NCBI GenBank assembly: GCA_964016985.1 | Contig: OZ024823.1 | Coordinates: forward strand, 27,025,095 to 27,089,094 | Source: Anodontia alba | Lineage: Eukaryota > Mollusca > Bivalvia > Lucinida > Lucinidae | Length of the DNA: 64,000 nt | Reading direction: 5' to 3' | Shown: positions 22,052 to 33,284 of the stretch, piece after piece | Layout of the letters: the number at the start of each line of letters is the position of its first letter | Position numbering within the stretch: position 1 is the stretch's first letter | Notes under the pieces: model-generated | The model's input: only the letters and a program-made list of their open reading frames with translations | Databases searched by the model: none | Told to the model about the DNA's origin: nothing | Program-made: the position numbers and the translations under genes

Positions 22052-22942
22052 CGAAAGACCGGTAATGACATTTCAACTACATTAATTCAAGGTTTCAACT
22101 TCACGAATTCACGATTTCAGCTTCACGAATTCACGATTTCAACTTCACGAATTCACAAATTCAACTTCACGAATTCACGAATTCAACTTCACGAATTCAC
22201 GAATTCAACTTCAAGAATTCCACTTCACGAATTCAACTTCACGAATTCACGAATTCAACTTCACGAATTCACGAATTCAACTTCACGAATTCCACTTCAC
22301 GAATTCAACTTCCCGAATTCACGATTTCAACTTCACGAATTCACGAATTCAACTTCACGAATTCAACTTCACGAATTCACGAATTCAACTTCATGAATTC
22401 ACGAATTCAACTTCACGAATTCCACTTCACGAATTCAACTTCCCGAATTCACGATTTCAACTTCACGAATTCACGAATTCAACTTCACGAATTCAACTTC
22501 ACGAATTCCACTTCACGAATTCAACTTCACGAATTCACGAATTCAACTTCATGAATTCACGAATTCAACTTCACGAATTCCACTTCACGAATTCAACTTC
22601 ACGAATTCACGAATTCAACTTCACGAATTCAGCTTCATGAATTCAACAATTGAATTCATGAAGTTGAATTCGTGAATTCGTGAAGTTGAATTCGTGAATT
22701 CATGAAGTGGAATTCGTGAAGTTGAATTCATGAAGTTGAATTCGTGAATTCATGAAGTTGAATTCGTGAATTCGTGAAGTGGAATTCGTGAAGTTGAATT
22801 CGTGAAGTTGAAATCGTGAATTCGTGAAGTTGAAATCGTGAATTCGTGAAGTTGAAATCGTGAATTCGTGAAGTTGAAATCGTGAATTCATGAAGTTGAA
22901 ACCTTGAATTAATGTAGTTGAAATGTCACTACCGGTCTTTCG
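22052..22942. mobile_element. Giant asymmetric palindrome of GAATTC minisatellite in a TA-flanked element
   Basis: The outer ends CGAAAGACCGGTAATGACAT and their complement (to 22942) are each preceded or followed by TA. Inside, both arms are tandem arrays of short units such as TTCAACTTCACGAATTCACG on the left and their complement on the right. The arms meet at a 14-bp perfect stem around the CAA loop at 22647-22649. The left arm is about 595 bp and the right about 293 bp, so the arrays have expanded unequally. Dozens of EcoRI-type GAATTC sites. Long open frames here only reflect the repeat. Confidence 0.9.
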
Positions 22943-23663
22943 TACAAATACGAATACTTTCTTGACAGCTACTGTTATTCTGTGAGTTTTTCAACATTTT
23001 GACTATAGCAGATCACTAAATAGGGGAGTCTTGGACTAGTATTAGTTGATTCGAAAATCGAATACTTTCATTTTAGGGTCAGTAAAGATACTTCTCAATA
23101 TCTGTGAAAATATCAATAACCAGAGGCCCATTGGCCGCAATGGCCCACCTGAGTAAACGACTTAAGAACTATAAAAGCTGAATTCAGCTCTTTAGACTTT
23201 CAGTTGCCTTGGCAGAAAAGTATACATGGTTGATGACTATTGAACAAACATTTCAAAATCGTTTCTGTAAAAGTACCAAAAATGTTTTTTGTTTTGTTTA
23301 TATTGGAGTTTTACGTCCCATCGACATATTTAGGTCATTTCGAGCGCACATTTAAATAATGTACTAGTAGGCCATGACTATCTTGCATAATGAAAAGATG
23401 TGGTGTCCTTCTGGAGAAACGAACGCGCTGCTAAATAATGTTTAAGTGCCATGATCAAAACCCACGACTCCAGGGCACGCGATTTATTTGGCAGTGCCAA
23501 CCGTGAAAAACGAGGAGTTGCGGAGACTGATACTAGATATGTAGATCCGTCTGCGACCGGTGTACACAACGAGAACAGTCCATCTGTACGTATTTACTCA
23601 CACGTGGTTTATGTTTTGCCATGCATGTGAGGAGATATCTCTTGTAAATCTTGCTAGCTAATA
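22943..23663. other. Intronic gap; short fragments only
   Basis: 23106-23160 (AGAGGCCCATTGGCC ... CCCACCTGAG) resembles the left boundary of the composite repeat at 55885. 23290-23590 may be an old SINE-like fragment (GGAGTTTTACGTCCCATCGA), but no complete A/B-box promoter is visible. Confidence 0.4.
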
Positions 23664-23990
23664 CAGTCGACTCTCGTTATCTCGAACTCCAAAGGACTCT
23701 AAAAATATTTCGAGATATCCGTACTTCGACATATCAGATTTGCAGACTTGAGGAAAAAATAAATCGAACAACCGCATTTAACAAATGTAGATGTAATTGA
23801 AGTTAGACATATGTTGAAAATATTGTGGAAAAGAGGAGAAATTGCTCCTTTGGAGCAATTTCTCCTCTTTTCCACAATATTTTGTTACCTGTTATTAGAT
23901 TTTCATTTTTAAGCAGGGACCAGACTTTCACTTTGAGATAAGCGGTTATTCGAGATAAGCGAGGTCGAGATAACGAGAGTCTACTGTATT
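23664..23990. mobile_element. Family F pogo/Tigger-like MITE, copy 1
   Basis: TA-flanked CAGTCGACTCTCGTTATCTC ... GATAACGAGAGTCTACTGTA. The central perfect stem AATATTGTGGAAAAGAGGAG / CTCCTCTTTTCCACAATATT is at 23819-23883. A second copy is at 28372-28672. Confidence 0.8.
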
Positions 23991-24546
23991 TGCAATAAAT
24001 ATGTACGTCAGTCTTCATCACTTGGAAGTATGACCTTTCACTGAATAGTCTGGCTGTTTGGTACCAGCGATTATTGTGAACCCGACAAAAAGGTTTTTTT
24101 TTTGCCGTTCAGTCAGACCGAGTTATATGCAAAATAATTAGAACCCGTCAAAATGTCTCAGTAAAATGATATATTAATCGCCTTTTCTGGTTGAGTCTTT
24201 ATATTTTTTTAAATCTTTCAATAAAGAAATTTTACGCCTTGGGGTCCCAAACCTAACTGCCTCGCTCCAGGAATGGAAGCACCAATCCTTTATAAACTGC
24301 TTCTTTAATGTCTTGACGAATTCTCGGACTTGCTGAAGCATAATTTCATTTGAGGGTGAAATCGGTATGGAAGCGAACGATATCGTTAATTGTATACCCG
24401 AAAGAGGCCATCATTGGATAATAAAACATTTTATTCTATTACATTTGTTATCAGATGCGCGACTACTATGTCAACAGTCTTGGCAGGTACTTACACTTAA
24501 GCTGGGTTCAGTATAATTCCCGTATTTGATGTGTGATTAGCATAAC

Positions 24547-24548
<2 letters not shown>
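23991..24548. other. Intronic gap, nothing recognised
   Basis: No repeat with a second copy in the window and no coding signal that I can support. Confidence 0.35.

Positions 24549-24639
<91 letters not shown>
24549..24639. repeat. (TA)n microsatellite, ~91 bp
   Basis: Uninterrupted alternating TA of about 45 units, followed at 24662-24706 by a family J fragment (GACGTTGAATCAACGTTGG). Confidence 0.95.
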
Positions 24640-24640
<1 letters not shown>

Positions 24641-24821
24641 CTGTGTTGAATTGCCTCGACCTAGACGTTGAATCAACGTTGGTTCAACGTCGTTGCCCGC
24701 TGGGATGAATCGCGCCTTGTAGATTTTTAAAATCGAAGTACACCTGACAAAAAGCAGGGTTGACACATTTATAACATAAAGAAACACATTGCCATTGAAA
24801 TTAACTATTTTAATACTCCCC

Positions 24822-25012
24822 CGCACTATATATTGGAAGAGTCGAATTTCCATTTTAGGTATGTCAGGCTATGTGATTTAGATATTCCTAGAGAAAAATG
24901 GCTAAACTATTTTGCTGCCAATAGAGACCCTGATCAGACGCCGCATTCTGAGGCGTCTGGCCTGGGGCTGCCCTGTTTGCCAATTACCCTTTTGGGAGTC
25001 TCCAGACTGAAA
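24822..25012 (+). repeat. Family C repeat, copy 1
   Basis: CACTATATATTGGAAGAGTC, TTTAGATATTCCTAGAGAAA, then a hairpin GACCCTGATCAGACGCCGCA / GAGGCGTCTGGCCTGGGGCT, ending near TCTCCAGACT. Copy 2 is at 34981-35175. Confidence 0.7.
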
Positions 25013-25039
25013 TAAATTAAAACTTCAATAACAACGGCA

Positions 25040-25160
25040 GCTGGTGATATTTTTGTCACTTTTCCGAGAAATAAGATTGGCATTTCATGTAAATCGTCTG
25101 TCTGTTCACACGCAATGTCAAATGTTGTTTGCTTTCCGGAATAGCAAATAACCCATCGTA
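25040..25160. repeat. Family A MITE, degraded
   Basis: GAGAAATAAGATTGGCATTTC and GTAAATCGTCTGTCTGTTC arms only. Confidence 0.4.
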
Positions 25161-25164
25161 TTTT

Positions 25165-26330
25165 TTATGCCCTCCCCCTCCCCCTCCCCCCCCTCCAACT
25201 TCGAAGACGTTGAGGGGGGCATATTGGTTTGTCCTTGTCCGTCCGTCTGTCCGTTACGCTTTTAATTAGGTGCTTGTGAAACTAGAGAATGCCTTATGCT
25301 TGTAACTTGAAATTTTATACATGGCATGAGCACAAAAATTGAGCGAAACCGTATGTTTTTTTCCCCGTTGGTCATAGTATGGCACAGAGTTATGCCCATT
25401 TATCAACACGATATTTAGAGAAGCGCTTGAGCTAGGATTCTTATATTTGGCATACAGTTTAGGAGCAGTGCGTAGACGACCCGATTAACTTTTGAGCGAA
25501 TTCTGTGCAATATATTTACGGAGTTATGCCCCCTTTTCGGACTTCGCTATTATAACAATAGGAAAACCTTGTCAACAGGATATCTAGAGAACCGCTTGAG
25601 TTAAGATTCTGATATTTTGCATACTGTTTAGGAGCGGAATTCGTAAAAAAATGGCATAGTTATGGCTTTTTCGACTTTGTCTGTATTGCAGTGGGGGAAA
25701 ACGTTGGCACCACGGTATCTGGAAAACCGCAAGAGCTGGGATTCTAAGAGTTCACATCCCAGTAAGCATTCTACATAAATCTAAAGCGGGCCGTTATCGG
25801 CTCGTCAGGGTAGCTGAATGACCGATAACGGCCCGCTGTAGATTTATAAAGAATGCTAGCTGGGATACAGCTTAAGAGCAACACCTAGAAGTATTGATAA
25901 CTTTTGTACAAATTTGGTATGAACTCCGAAGACGTTGAGGAGATGGGGGCATATTGGTGCGGGCCTGTCCATCTGTCCGCCTGTCCGTCCATTCACTTGC
26001 ATACGGTGAAGAATGGTTAGAGCTGATCCTGAAATTTTGTATAAAACCTCAGCATGAAAAATAAGCGGACCCGTATTTTTTCTTTGTTTCCGTCGGGGTT
26101 TTCTTTGCAGTTATTCCTCTTTTTCAACAGGCATTTGACGACAGACGGTGGGTACCTTGTGTGCGCAACTCCTCATACAGTTTTATACAGGTCAATTTGA
26201 AACTTTGCGGGCTTTTTTGTCATGATCTGTAGATATGCATATGATTTCGGCTATTCGGTCAATGCATGTTTAAGGGAAAGCTTATAGTTGGGGGCATTGC
26301 GTGTTACACACACATTTTCTTTTTTCTTTT
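25165..26330 (+). repeat. Tandem-like interspersed repeat (GAAGACGTTGAGG...GGCATATTGGT)
   Basis: The opening block GAAGACGTTGAGGGGGGCAT recurs at about 25928, and the 'GAGAACCGCTTGAGTTAAGATTCTGATATTTTGCATAC' theme recurs at about 25420, 25590 and 25720. A GTCCGTCCGTCTGTCCG run follows the first start. A family D MITE is inserted at 25758-25864. Confidence 0.55.
25758..25864. mobile_element. Family D MITE, copy 3
   Basis: CCCAGTAAGCATTCTACATA ... GAATGCTAGCTGGG; the GGGCCGTTATCGG core is preserved. Confidence 0.8.
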
Positions 26331-26674
26331 TTTTTTTCCTTTAATTGGGGCGGATATCATTTTTTTTCTCTACAAATGTAACTTCTCACTGTTTTGTCCA
26401 AACAATTGATCAGGTCCATTTGATGTTTGTAAAAAACACTGGCAGAATGACAAACAGCACAGACCCTGATTAAACTTCTGAAGGAGCAGTTTGATATGCG
26501 TCTATATTGTTTGCCCACCCAGGCCTAACTAGTTAGTGTCTAAACGGTATTTTAATTAATTGGCTGGAAATATTTTGGTTGCTATGGTAACACACCAGTA
26601 AGACACATTGTTTTGTCTTGAAAAATCTTGTCATGGAAAAAGGGATCTCAGACAATATAACGACCGCTCCGAGC
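26331..26674. other. Mixed intronic repeats and an X-box-like site
   Basis: 26448-26515 is a worn AAACAGCACAGACCC hairpin module. GTTGCTATGGTAAC at 26578-26591 fully matches the RFX X-box consensus RYYNYY-AT-RRNRAC, but chance cannot be excluded. Confidence 0.35.
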
Positions 26675-26880
26675 GAAAAAGTGTCTTCGAAGATGCGCAA
26701 AATACTCAGATTCAGGTCGTCCTGCGCATGCGCAAAGTATATGGGTCTTTGCTCTCCATTCATACATTCTGTAGTATTCAATGATTCTGTTAGCGGACAG
26801 TAAAGACTCTGATCAGACTGCGCGGATGCGCAGTCTGATCTGAATCATCGCTGTAGGCAAATGCCTGAAGACAAGTTTTC
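26675..26880. repeat. Family I repeat, good copy
   Basis: AGCGGACAGTAAAGACTCTG, then GATCAGACTGCGCGGATGCG / CGCAGTCTGATCTGAATCAT, then TGAAGACAAGTTTTCGCATG. The same order is seen at 39070-39300. Further degraded copies run through 27000-27060, 27350-27440 and 27500-27750. Confidence 0.65.
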
Positions 26881-27761
26881 GCATGGCGCGGCCAATATAC
26901 AAACAGTGAAGGTTTCGATTAGCTGCGCATTTAATCGCGTGAAGTCTAATCCGGACACTTTCTAGTCATCGACATATTCTGCTATATAGAATAGTTCTTA
27001 AAGCGTACAAAGCGGCCCAGATCAGACTGCGAATGTGCAGACAGAGCTGGGCATCAAGTTTGTCTTATGTTTATGCAATAAAGGCTATTTTCTCGTATTG
27101 CGGACCTCATGATTCTATCTCGGAAGAAGTTTAATGGATTCCTTTTAAAATGCCAAGTTTTTGTTTGCTTCGATCTACAAACTGATGTTACTGCGTCTAA
27201 TTTGATAACAACTTCGAGGTTCATTCATCAAAAGTCGATCAAGTCACGCTAAAATGTTCTTAATGCACATGCCAGCAGTAAAGGTACGGATGAGGCAGCG
27301 CATTATCAAATCTTCGGTGCTCGCCTGAATTAAGACTGGTTATAGAATTAGTTTGTGAACGGCGAAGGTCCTGATCAAACTGTGTGGATCGGGATGTGGA
27401 TACTCAAGCTAATCTGGGCATTATGGTATCTTATGGGCCTGATGAGCTTTCGCTGTTCACATATGCAGTAAATTTGCATGTACGTGACAAGAGACTGTTA
27501 TAAGAAAATGGATCGCACCTTGAGAAATGGGTCCTTAACGCATATGCGGACAACAAAATTCCAAATTGGCCTGTGCATTGCCTCCGGTATCCATTTATTT
27601 GAGTCGCAACGTGAAACAACGTGATCAGAGTCTTCGTTGTCCACATGTAGAAACTTTGCATCCTTGGTTATCCAAAATGCGCACAGAGAAGATTCTGATC
27701 AGTCTTCGAGAATGCGCAGGCTGATCTGAATCTTCGCTGGGCGCACATGTCGGAGGGCACC

Positions 27762-27992
27762 ATCACGAAAACATACCTATATAATTTTGACCCCCTTAAA
27801 CCTCACTTTTATATAGCAAAAATGGGGTTCATAGGGGTATACATTATTTTTCTTATTTTTTTTCAAAATCTGCTCGTCTCAAATGAAGACAATTTGCATG
27901 AAATGTCAAATTCTGTTTTCTGGAAAACATAAAAAAAAGATCATCAATACATGTATGTCGTCTGCTGAATTAGCCTAGAGAATGGTAAAGGT
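27762..27992. mobile_element. Chimera of family G left end and family A right half
   Basis: The left part, CATCACGAAAACATACCTAT ... GGGGTTCATAGGGGTATACA, is family G. From about 27845 it continues as family A (AGACAATTTGCATGAAATGT ... TGTCGTCTGCTGAATTAGCC ... GGTTAA). Confidence 0.6.
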
Positions 27993-28025
27993 TAAAATGT
28001 ACATGATTCAAATAGAAATCAGTGC

Positions 28026-28290
28026 CCAGGTTTACAATCATTCCTCAGAGTTAAGGTCTACCTTAACTTAAGGTCTGAAAGTTTAAGATATGAAATAAGG
28101 TATTTAAAGTCAATTAAAATGAATAGTTTTATATAAGTTTAGAGACGGTATCGAGCTGTACTTATTAACTTTGTTGAAAATCAGATTTTATGTGAAAGCG
28201 CAAAATGTGCTTTGCAAATCTCGATCCTCAAAGTGCAGGTCGACCTGATCTTGAGGGTCGATTGCTAACCTGTGTCCAGGTGATCACAAC
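28026..28290. repeat. Family N repeat, copy 1
   Basis: CCCAGGTTTACAATCATTCC, TAAGGTCTACCTTAACTTAA and TATTTAAAGTCAATTAAAAT match 35160-35395 in inverse order. Confidence 0.5.
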
Positions 28291-28371
28291 AAGCTTCTGT
28301 GCAATTACGGCAAACATAATGTCAAAAAGTAAATTTGCGAATCTGTGCGACATTGATTTAAAACTACAGTA

Positions 28372-28672
28372 GACTCTCGTTATCTCGAAGTCCAAGGGAC
28401 TCGAGATATCATTACCTCGACATATCACATTTGCAGAATTAAGGAAAAAAATTATCGCACAACCACATTTTACAAATGAATATGTAATATGACTCCTGAA
28501 CTTAAAGATATATTGAAAATATTGTGGAAAAGAGGAGAAATTGCTCCTTTCCACAATATTTTGTTATCTGTTGCTAGATTTTCATGTTTAAACAGGGACC
28601 AGATTTTTATTTCGAGATAAGCGGTTATTCAATATACGCAAAGTCAATATAACGAGAGTCGAATGTATTTAT
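28372..28672. mobile_element. Family F pogo/Tigger-like MITE, copy 2
   Basis: CAGTAGACTCTCGTTATCTC ... TATAACGAGAGTCGAATGTA. The central stem of 23819-23883 is partly deleted here (about 30 bp shorter). Confidence 0.8.
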
Positions 28673-28849
28673 TCATTTAGCGAATGCTGATCCTCCTGCA
28701 TTCAAATGTCAAGTATCAATGTTTGTGATTAATGTGCGTTTCACTGTTAGAACTGAGACCATCTTCTTCAATAGCTGACCACTTTGCCTTCTGTCTTCTT
28801 GCTGTTTGTATTGCTTCAATGTTTTGAGTTGCATCAGGAGATGAGGATG

Positions 28850-29090
28850 AGGTTTCGCGCAAGTAAAACCGATTTAAGACCCCCAACCCCGCTTCACCCC
28901 TACAAATAGTTTTTCTACTGACCGTTCCAATGGGGTTCTCTGTTGCAGTTCTAATTCGTTCGTACGTCGGTAGTTTCATATATGATGTTTGTTTTGTCAT
29001 TATTTGTTCCTCATCTCTCCTTCTTTTGGTGTCTCGGTAAGGGTGTGCTGATTGTGTCATTTCCTCGATATCTTCACTTACATTGTTTTT
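28850..29090 (+). repeat. Family P retroelement 3'-region, copy
   Basis: GAGGTTTCGCGCAAGTAAAA, GACCGTTCCAATGGGGTTCT, TTTGTTCCTCATCTCTCCTT and GTGTCTCGGTAAGGGTGTG in the same order as at 42725-43140. Confidence 0.65.
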
Positions 29091-29128
29091 CTACTGACAG
29101 CATATAATTAAGTTTCCAATGCATGCAT

Positions 29129-29416
29129 TTAACTCTATCAGCCCCGTAAACCAAACCAAATACCTTTGCAAGCAGTGTAGATCCAGATGAGACGGTTCAT
29201 AATGAGTCGTCTCATCTGGATCTACACTGTTTGCTCGTAATGAGCCATCTCATCTGGATCTACAGTGTTTGCTCTGAATGAGCCGTCTGATCTGGATCTA
29301 CAATGTTTGCCAGTATATTCTTGATTTATGACTATCATCCCTATTTGCAAAATCAAATGCTTCGAAATTTCAAGATGGTAAAGTCCACTTCCGAAATTCG
29401 GGGATGAAACGGTTAA
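29129..29416. mobile_element. Family K MITE with triplicated hairpin arm
   Basis: TTAACTCTATCAGCCCCG ... GGGATGAAACGGTTAA. The arm CATCTGGATCTACACTGTTT is present three times (about 29212-29311), spaced about 40 bp, against a single partner arm at 29165-29186. Copy 2 is at 41015-41224. Confidence 0.7.
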
Positions 29417-29605
29417 AGCTTTGCTACATAACAAATTAATGAAAGGTATCCAATTATATAAATGACATGCTGAAGCTAGGGCTGCAGGTATTTTTAATTT
29501 GTTGCCACATTTGATTGTATATGAATCAATTTCCCGCATAGCTAGCTATTAATAAAACGTTTCCAACATCAAATATAGCGTGTAAATTTAACTTGAGGCA
29601 ACATG

Positions 29606-29885
29606 ACATTACGGAAACATGCCTATTCAAATATACTGAAAATTTTACCACCAAAAAATGAACATTTTCAGATAAAAAAATTCTGATATTTTTCATATTT
29701 CTGCTCAAAAAATAGATTGTGGGTACTTGTTAGAACCGCCTCGGCGAGGCGGTTCTAACGAGCACCCACAATCTATGTTTTGAGCAGAAATAAGAAAAAT
29801 AGTGTATACCCCAGTAAACCCCAGTTTTATTATGTAAAAGTGGAGTTTAAGGGGGTCAAAATTATATAGGCATGTTTTCTTGATG
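29606..29885. mobile_element. Family G MITE
   Basis: CATTACGGAAACATGCCTAT ... ATTATATAGGCATGTTTTC. The central stem TTGTTAGAACCGCCTCGGCG / CGAGGCGGTTCTAACGAGCA is at 29727-29770. The core is shared with family E. Confidence 0.75.
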
Positions 29886-29887
29886 AT

Positions 29888-30125
29888 ATGCCTGATAGAT
29901 TTTCCGCCATTTTGTACAAAGGAGACAACTTTTGTGGCTTTTATTTGCCTTCCTGCTCATCTTGTCCATTCTGAAAAAAGGGTTTACTATAAAAGGAAAG
30001 AATATGCTCCCAATGGAAGCACATTCTTTCCTTTTAGAGTAAACCCTTTTCGGAAGGGAGGCAAGACAATTTGTGTCAGAAATGCCTCCCCTGAAAGTGT
30101 ACCTATTCCCCTAAAGTTGTACTGA
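29888..30125. mobile_element. Family H MITE, best copy
   Basis: GCCATTTTGTACAAAGGAGA left; inner stem GGGTTTACTATAAAAGGAAA / CCTTTTAGAGTAAACCCTTT; right side GTGTACCTATTCCCCTAAAG. Confidence 0.65.
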
Positions 30126-30562
30126 AATAAGTGATATGATATTACCATGGCAACGTATTTGAAAAAAAAAAAAAAAAACTGTCGTTTTAATTTCTAATGT
30201 AAGTATACGATCTAATAAGTATGATTAAAATGTTTCATTTCTGAGTCAGTTCATATAAATTTTACATTTCTGAGTTAGTTGATATTGCCTTGCCGAGAAA
30301 TTTCATCATGCCTACGCATCCCACATTTCGCCTCCGCCTCCCTCAGTAGTAAATAGGAAGTTAGAAATAAAATATTGTCACGGCTGATCATGGGGCCATA
30401 ATCATCGAAATGTCGTGTTTGTGTTCGTGTATTTCTTATATACCAAACCCTGCTCCAAAATGTCCTCATAGATCAGTTAAGTCGGTGATACTGTTGCATT
30501 GGCATTGCACTGAAATAATTTCCTGTCATCTTCACGTAACGTACGATTCTCTGGACTACTTG
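30126..30562. other. Intronic gap with an X-box-like site
   Basis: ATTACCATGGCAAC (30141-30154) matches the RFX X-box pattern. A poly(A) run is at 30162-30178. No gene seen. Confidence 0.3.
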
Positions 30563-30712
30563 CGCTTTGCAATTTCATCGGACAGGGTACACAAAACAGA
30601 ACGATTCTCTTTTCTGTATCCTGTCCAATGAAATGCGCCAGTCGTCCAGACAATCATTGATTTCTTTTGTCTGTACCCTGTTCGATGAAATCGCAGTTTG
30701 CAAGTCGCCCAT
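30563..30712. repeat. Imperfect inverted repeat on CATCGGACAGGGTAC
   Basis: AATTTCATCGGACAGGGTAC is answered by GTATCCTGTCCAATGAAATG and again by GTACCCTGTTCGATGAAATC, giving one left arm and two right arms. Confidence 0.55.
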
Positions 30713-30787
30713 ATACTCGTTGGTATTTTAGATTTACACAAAAAGCAATTACGCATGCTCTGACCATAAGCACAGTTTATTTTTTCT

Positions 30788-31015
30788 TTAACCCTTAAAG
30801 CGCCAATCACAACTGCAGCAGACGACATTTTGAAATATATTTTTTTTAATTTTTCAAAGAAAACAAGTCTTGATATTTCATGTGAATCGTTTGCTTGACA
30901 ATTCACATAAGCAGTCGATTCACATGAAATATCAAGACTTGTTTTCTTTGAAAAATTAAGAAAAGAAAAATAAATGTCGTCTGCTACATATTTTGCTTGG
31001 CGCTTTAAGGGTTAA
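30788..31015. mobile_element. Family A' MITE, TTAA-flanked palindrome
   Basis: TTAACCCTTAAAGCGCCAAT ... TTGGCGCTTTAAGGGTTAA, 228 bp, almost fully self-complementary, with GCAGCAGACGACATTT near the left end and TGTCGTCTGCTACA near the right. Confidence 0.8.
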
Positions 31016-31639
31016 AGGTTGATACTGGAGCTACTTCAGATGTAACGAAAATCATAAGAGCTTCACTTTGTTTCAAACCGGTTTTCACAGACTGTTTGAT
31101 AATTATATTGTCCATAAAATTTAATTAGAATAAGTGTTTTGATACTCAAAGTTTCACGAAACTAATTTATGCTCTCACTGAGGTTCTGAAGAATCTACAC
31201 ACTCATTGTGAAATACAGATACATGCTTACCATCAAAATTCGTAAAAATACAAATACACCAAAAAACTTTAAAAGTAATCAGATTATAATAAAATTTTCA
31301 TTGATAACATTTTTACCTCCCTTGACCTAATTTGGCTACGTAGCCTAGTTAGAAAACTTATACTTACACAGTATTTTCTCCTATAATACTTTATTGCACT
31401 GTCCTCAGAAGCATTTTATAGCAAACTAGAAAATTTGCAAATAATTTTTTCAGACAACAAAAAGTAAGATTATATCAAAATTAGCTCCGGAATCAACCTT
31501 TCAAAAATATCTTTATTTCACTCAGTTAATACAGAATATGGCATACGAGGTGCACAGAGTAATATCGGTTCGAAATGCATGCGTGAAATTGACGAACAAG
31601 ACCAAACCGTTTACACTACACTTTTAGACATTTTTATTC
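31016..31639. other. Intronic gap, nothing recognised
   Basis: AT-rich; no repeat copy or gene identified. Confidence 0.4.
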
Positions 31640-32690
31640 CCACGCTTTAGCGTGTCCGTCCGTCCGTCACGCTATCTCCTCCTAAACCACTGGGCGGACT
31701 TTTACCAAACCTGCTACATGACTTTCCCACGTGATAAGGGTGTGCGAGAGCCACATTATTTTTTCATTCTGCCCCATGTTACTTTCAGGTGGGGTAAAAA
31801 GGTCACCTGACGTGGGGACTGCGATGGCGTGCCATCGACCGCGCGATCTAGTTTTATTCCCCTGCCTGCCGTAGGCAGGAGTGGGGCATATAGCGTTTCA
31901 CCGTGATGTTACGTGCTTACGTGTGTACACGCATATGTCACGTTTCTCTAGGAAGTAATCACTTGGATACTTTTAAGCTAGGAATTTGATATTTGGTATT
32001 CTACTTATCCAGACCTAAGCCTTCAACTCTGTGCTAGATTTGCCCCTGGGTCGTGCCCTGGGGTGGGACTAGGGGTCAAAATATATACAATATATATACA
32101 AATTTTTAAGTTTACATTCAAGTTTACATTGACATTTACATCCTCGTTTCTCTTGGCGGTTATAACTTGGGTACCTTTTACGTTAGGAAGTTAAAATTTG
32201 GTATACTACTTACCCAGTCTTAAATCTTCAACTTTGTGTTAGGGTTGCCTCTGATTCATGACCAGGGGGGAGCTTGGGGTCCAAAGGGCAGGCTAATTTG
32301 TGTACTTGGGACATGTGACTATTATGTTCCAGTTTTTCAAAAGTTCACATCTCAACAACCTCTTATCAGAAAGCATTTATACTTGGACCATAGGTACCGT
32401 GTAGGGGCGGCTTTTATTCTATGACATGGACCCAAGGGTCTAGACCCCGGTGGGGCTAAAGGTCCACGGGTGAGCTAGGGGTGATTTTTCCCTTGAAAAG
32501 TATTTCATGTATAAACACCATAGTTTCCGATTATGAGTCAGTATGAGCTGCCAAAGGCAGCAGTTGGGTATATAGTGTTTCGTAATCATGTTACGTCTGC
32601 ATGTGCATACGTCAGGTTTCTCTTGGAGGTCATAACTCGTACCTTTAATGCTAGGAATTGAAATTTGAAAATGCTATAGAAAATGCGCTT
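31640..32690 (+). repeat. Tandemly reiterated interspersed repeat (GGCAGGAGTGGGGCATATAG)
   Basis: A theme of about 250 bp returns three times with decay: 31862-32110, 32130-32330 and 32545-32680 (GCATATAGCGTTTC, then GTTTCTCTTGGNGGTNATAAC, then GCTAGGAATTTGATATTTGG). It is preceded by TTATTCCCACGCTTTAGCGTG and GTCCGTCCGTCACG. No coding signal. Confidence 0.55.
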
Positions 32691-33000
32691 GCGGATCAGC
32701 AGGCATATCTGTGACTTCGTTGATTATGCACTATGACACAGAAATATGCTGCTGTATGACGCAAGTAAATATGTTCGCGCAGTCTGATCAGGCCTTTTTA
32801 TAGCCAGCATACAGAATTGATGGATACTGTATTCAAACTCCAAACAGACTGTGTTGAGCATTAATTGGTGTAAAGCGCTTATAAAGCTTGACATTTCATG
32901 TAAATCGTCTGCTTGATAGCCGATTCACATGGAATGTCAAGCCTTATTTTCTCTTGAAAGATAACTTTAATGCTTGATAAATAATATAGGCTATCCAAGA
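32691..33000. repeat. Family I fragment and family A arms
   Basis: AGTCTGATCAGGCCTTTTTA near 32780. A compact stem GCTTGACATTTCATGTAAAT / ATTCACATGGAATGTCAAGC is at 32886-32943. Confidence 0.45.
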
Positions 33001-33129
33001 CAAAACAGACTTAACAGAAAAAAAAGGCTATAACCTAACAACCACGACCTATGACACCACTAGACTTCACCAAACAACTTAATTCATACCTAATCTAGAG
33101 GGACTTCGAAAACATCAGGCCGAAATAAC

Positions 33130-33284
33130 TCACCAAAATTTGCCGAAACGACCCGGAACCGAAACGGCCCAGAACCGAAACGACAGGTCCAAACGGCCCG
33201 GAACGATACGGGCAAAGAGCAAAGTCTCAGGGGTGGGGGAGGGGTGGGGGTGGGGGGGGGGGGTGGGGGGGTGGGGGTGGTGAT
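33130..33284. repeat. AACGGCCCGGAAC short tandem and G-rich tract
   Basis: Four degenerate copies of CGGAACCGAAACGGCCC-type words (33146-33215), then a nearly pure G/T-G tract (33232-33280). Confidence 0.6.

Noticed and set aside
22037..22396. Long open frame in the GAATTC-rich region
   Set aside because: It is a by-product of the minisatellite: the complementary arm gives a similar frame on the other strand and the peptide is only a short repeated motif.
23290..23590. Possible tRNA-derived SINE
   Set aside because: The reverse strand has a weak B-box-like word (GTGGGTTTTGATC), but no matching A-box, tail or second copy in the window.
24497..24853. Open frame through the (TA)n tract
   Set aside because: Alternating Tyr/Ile reflects the microsatellite only.
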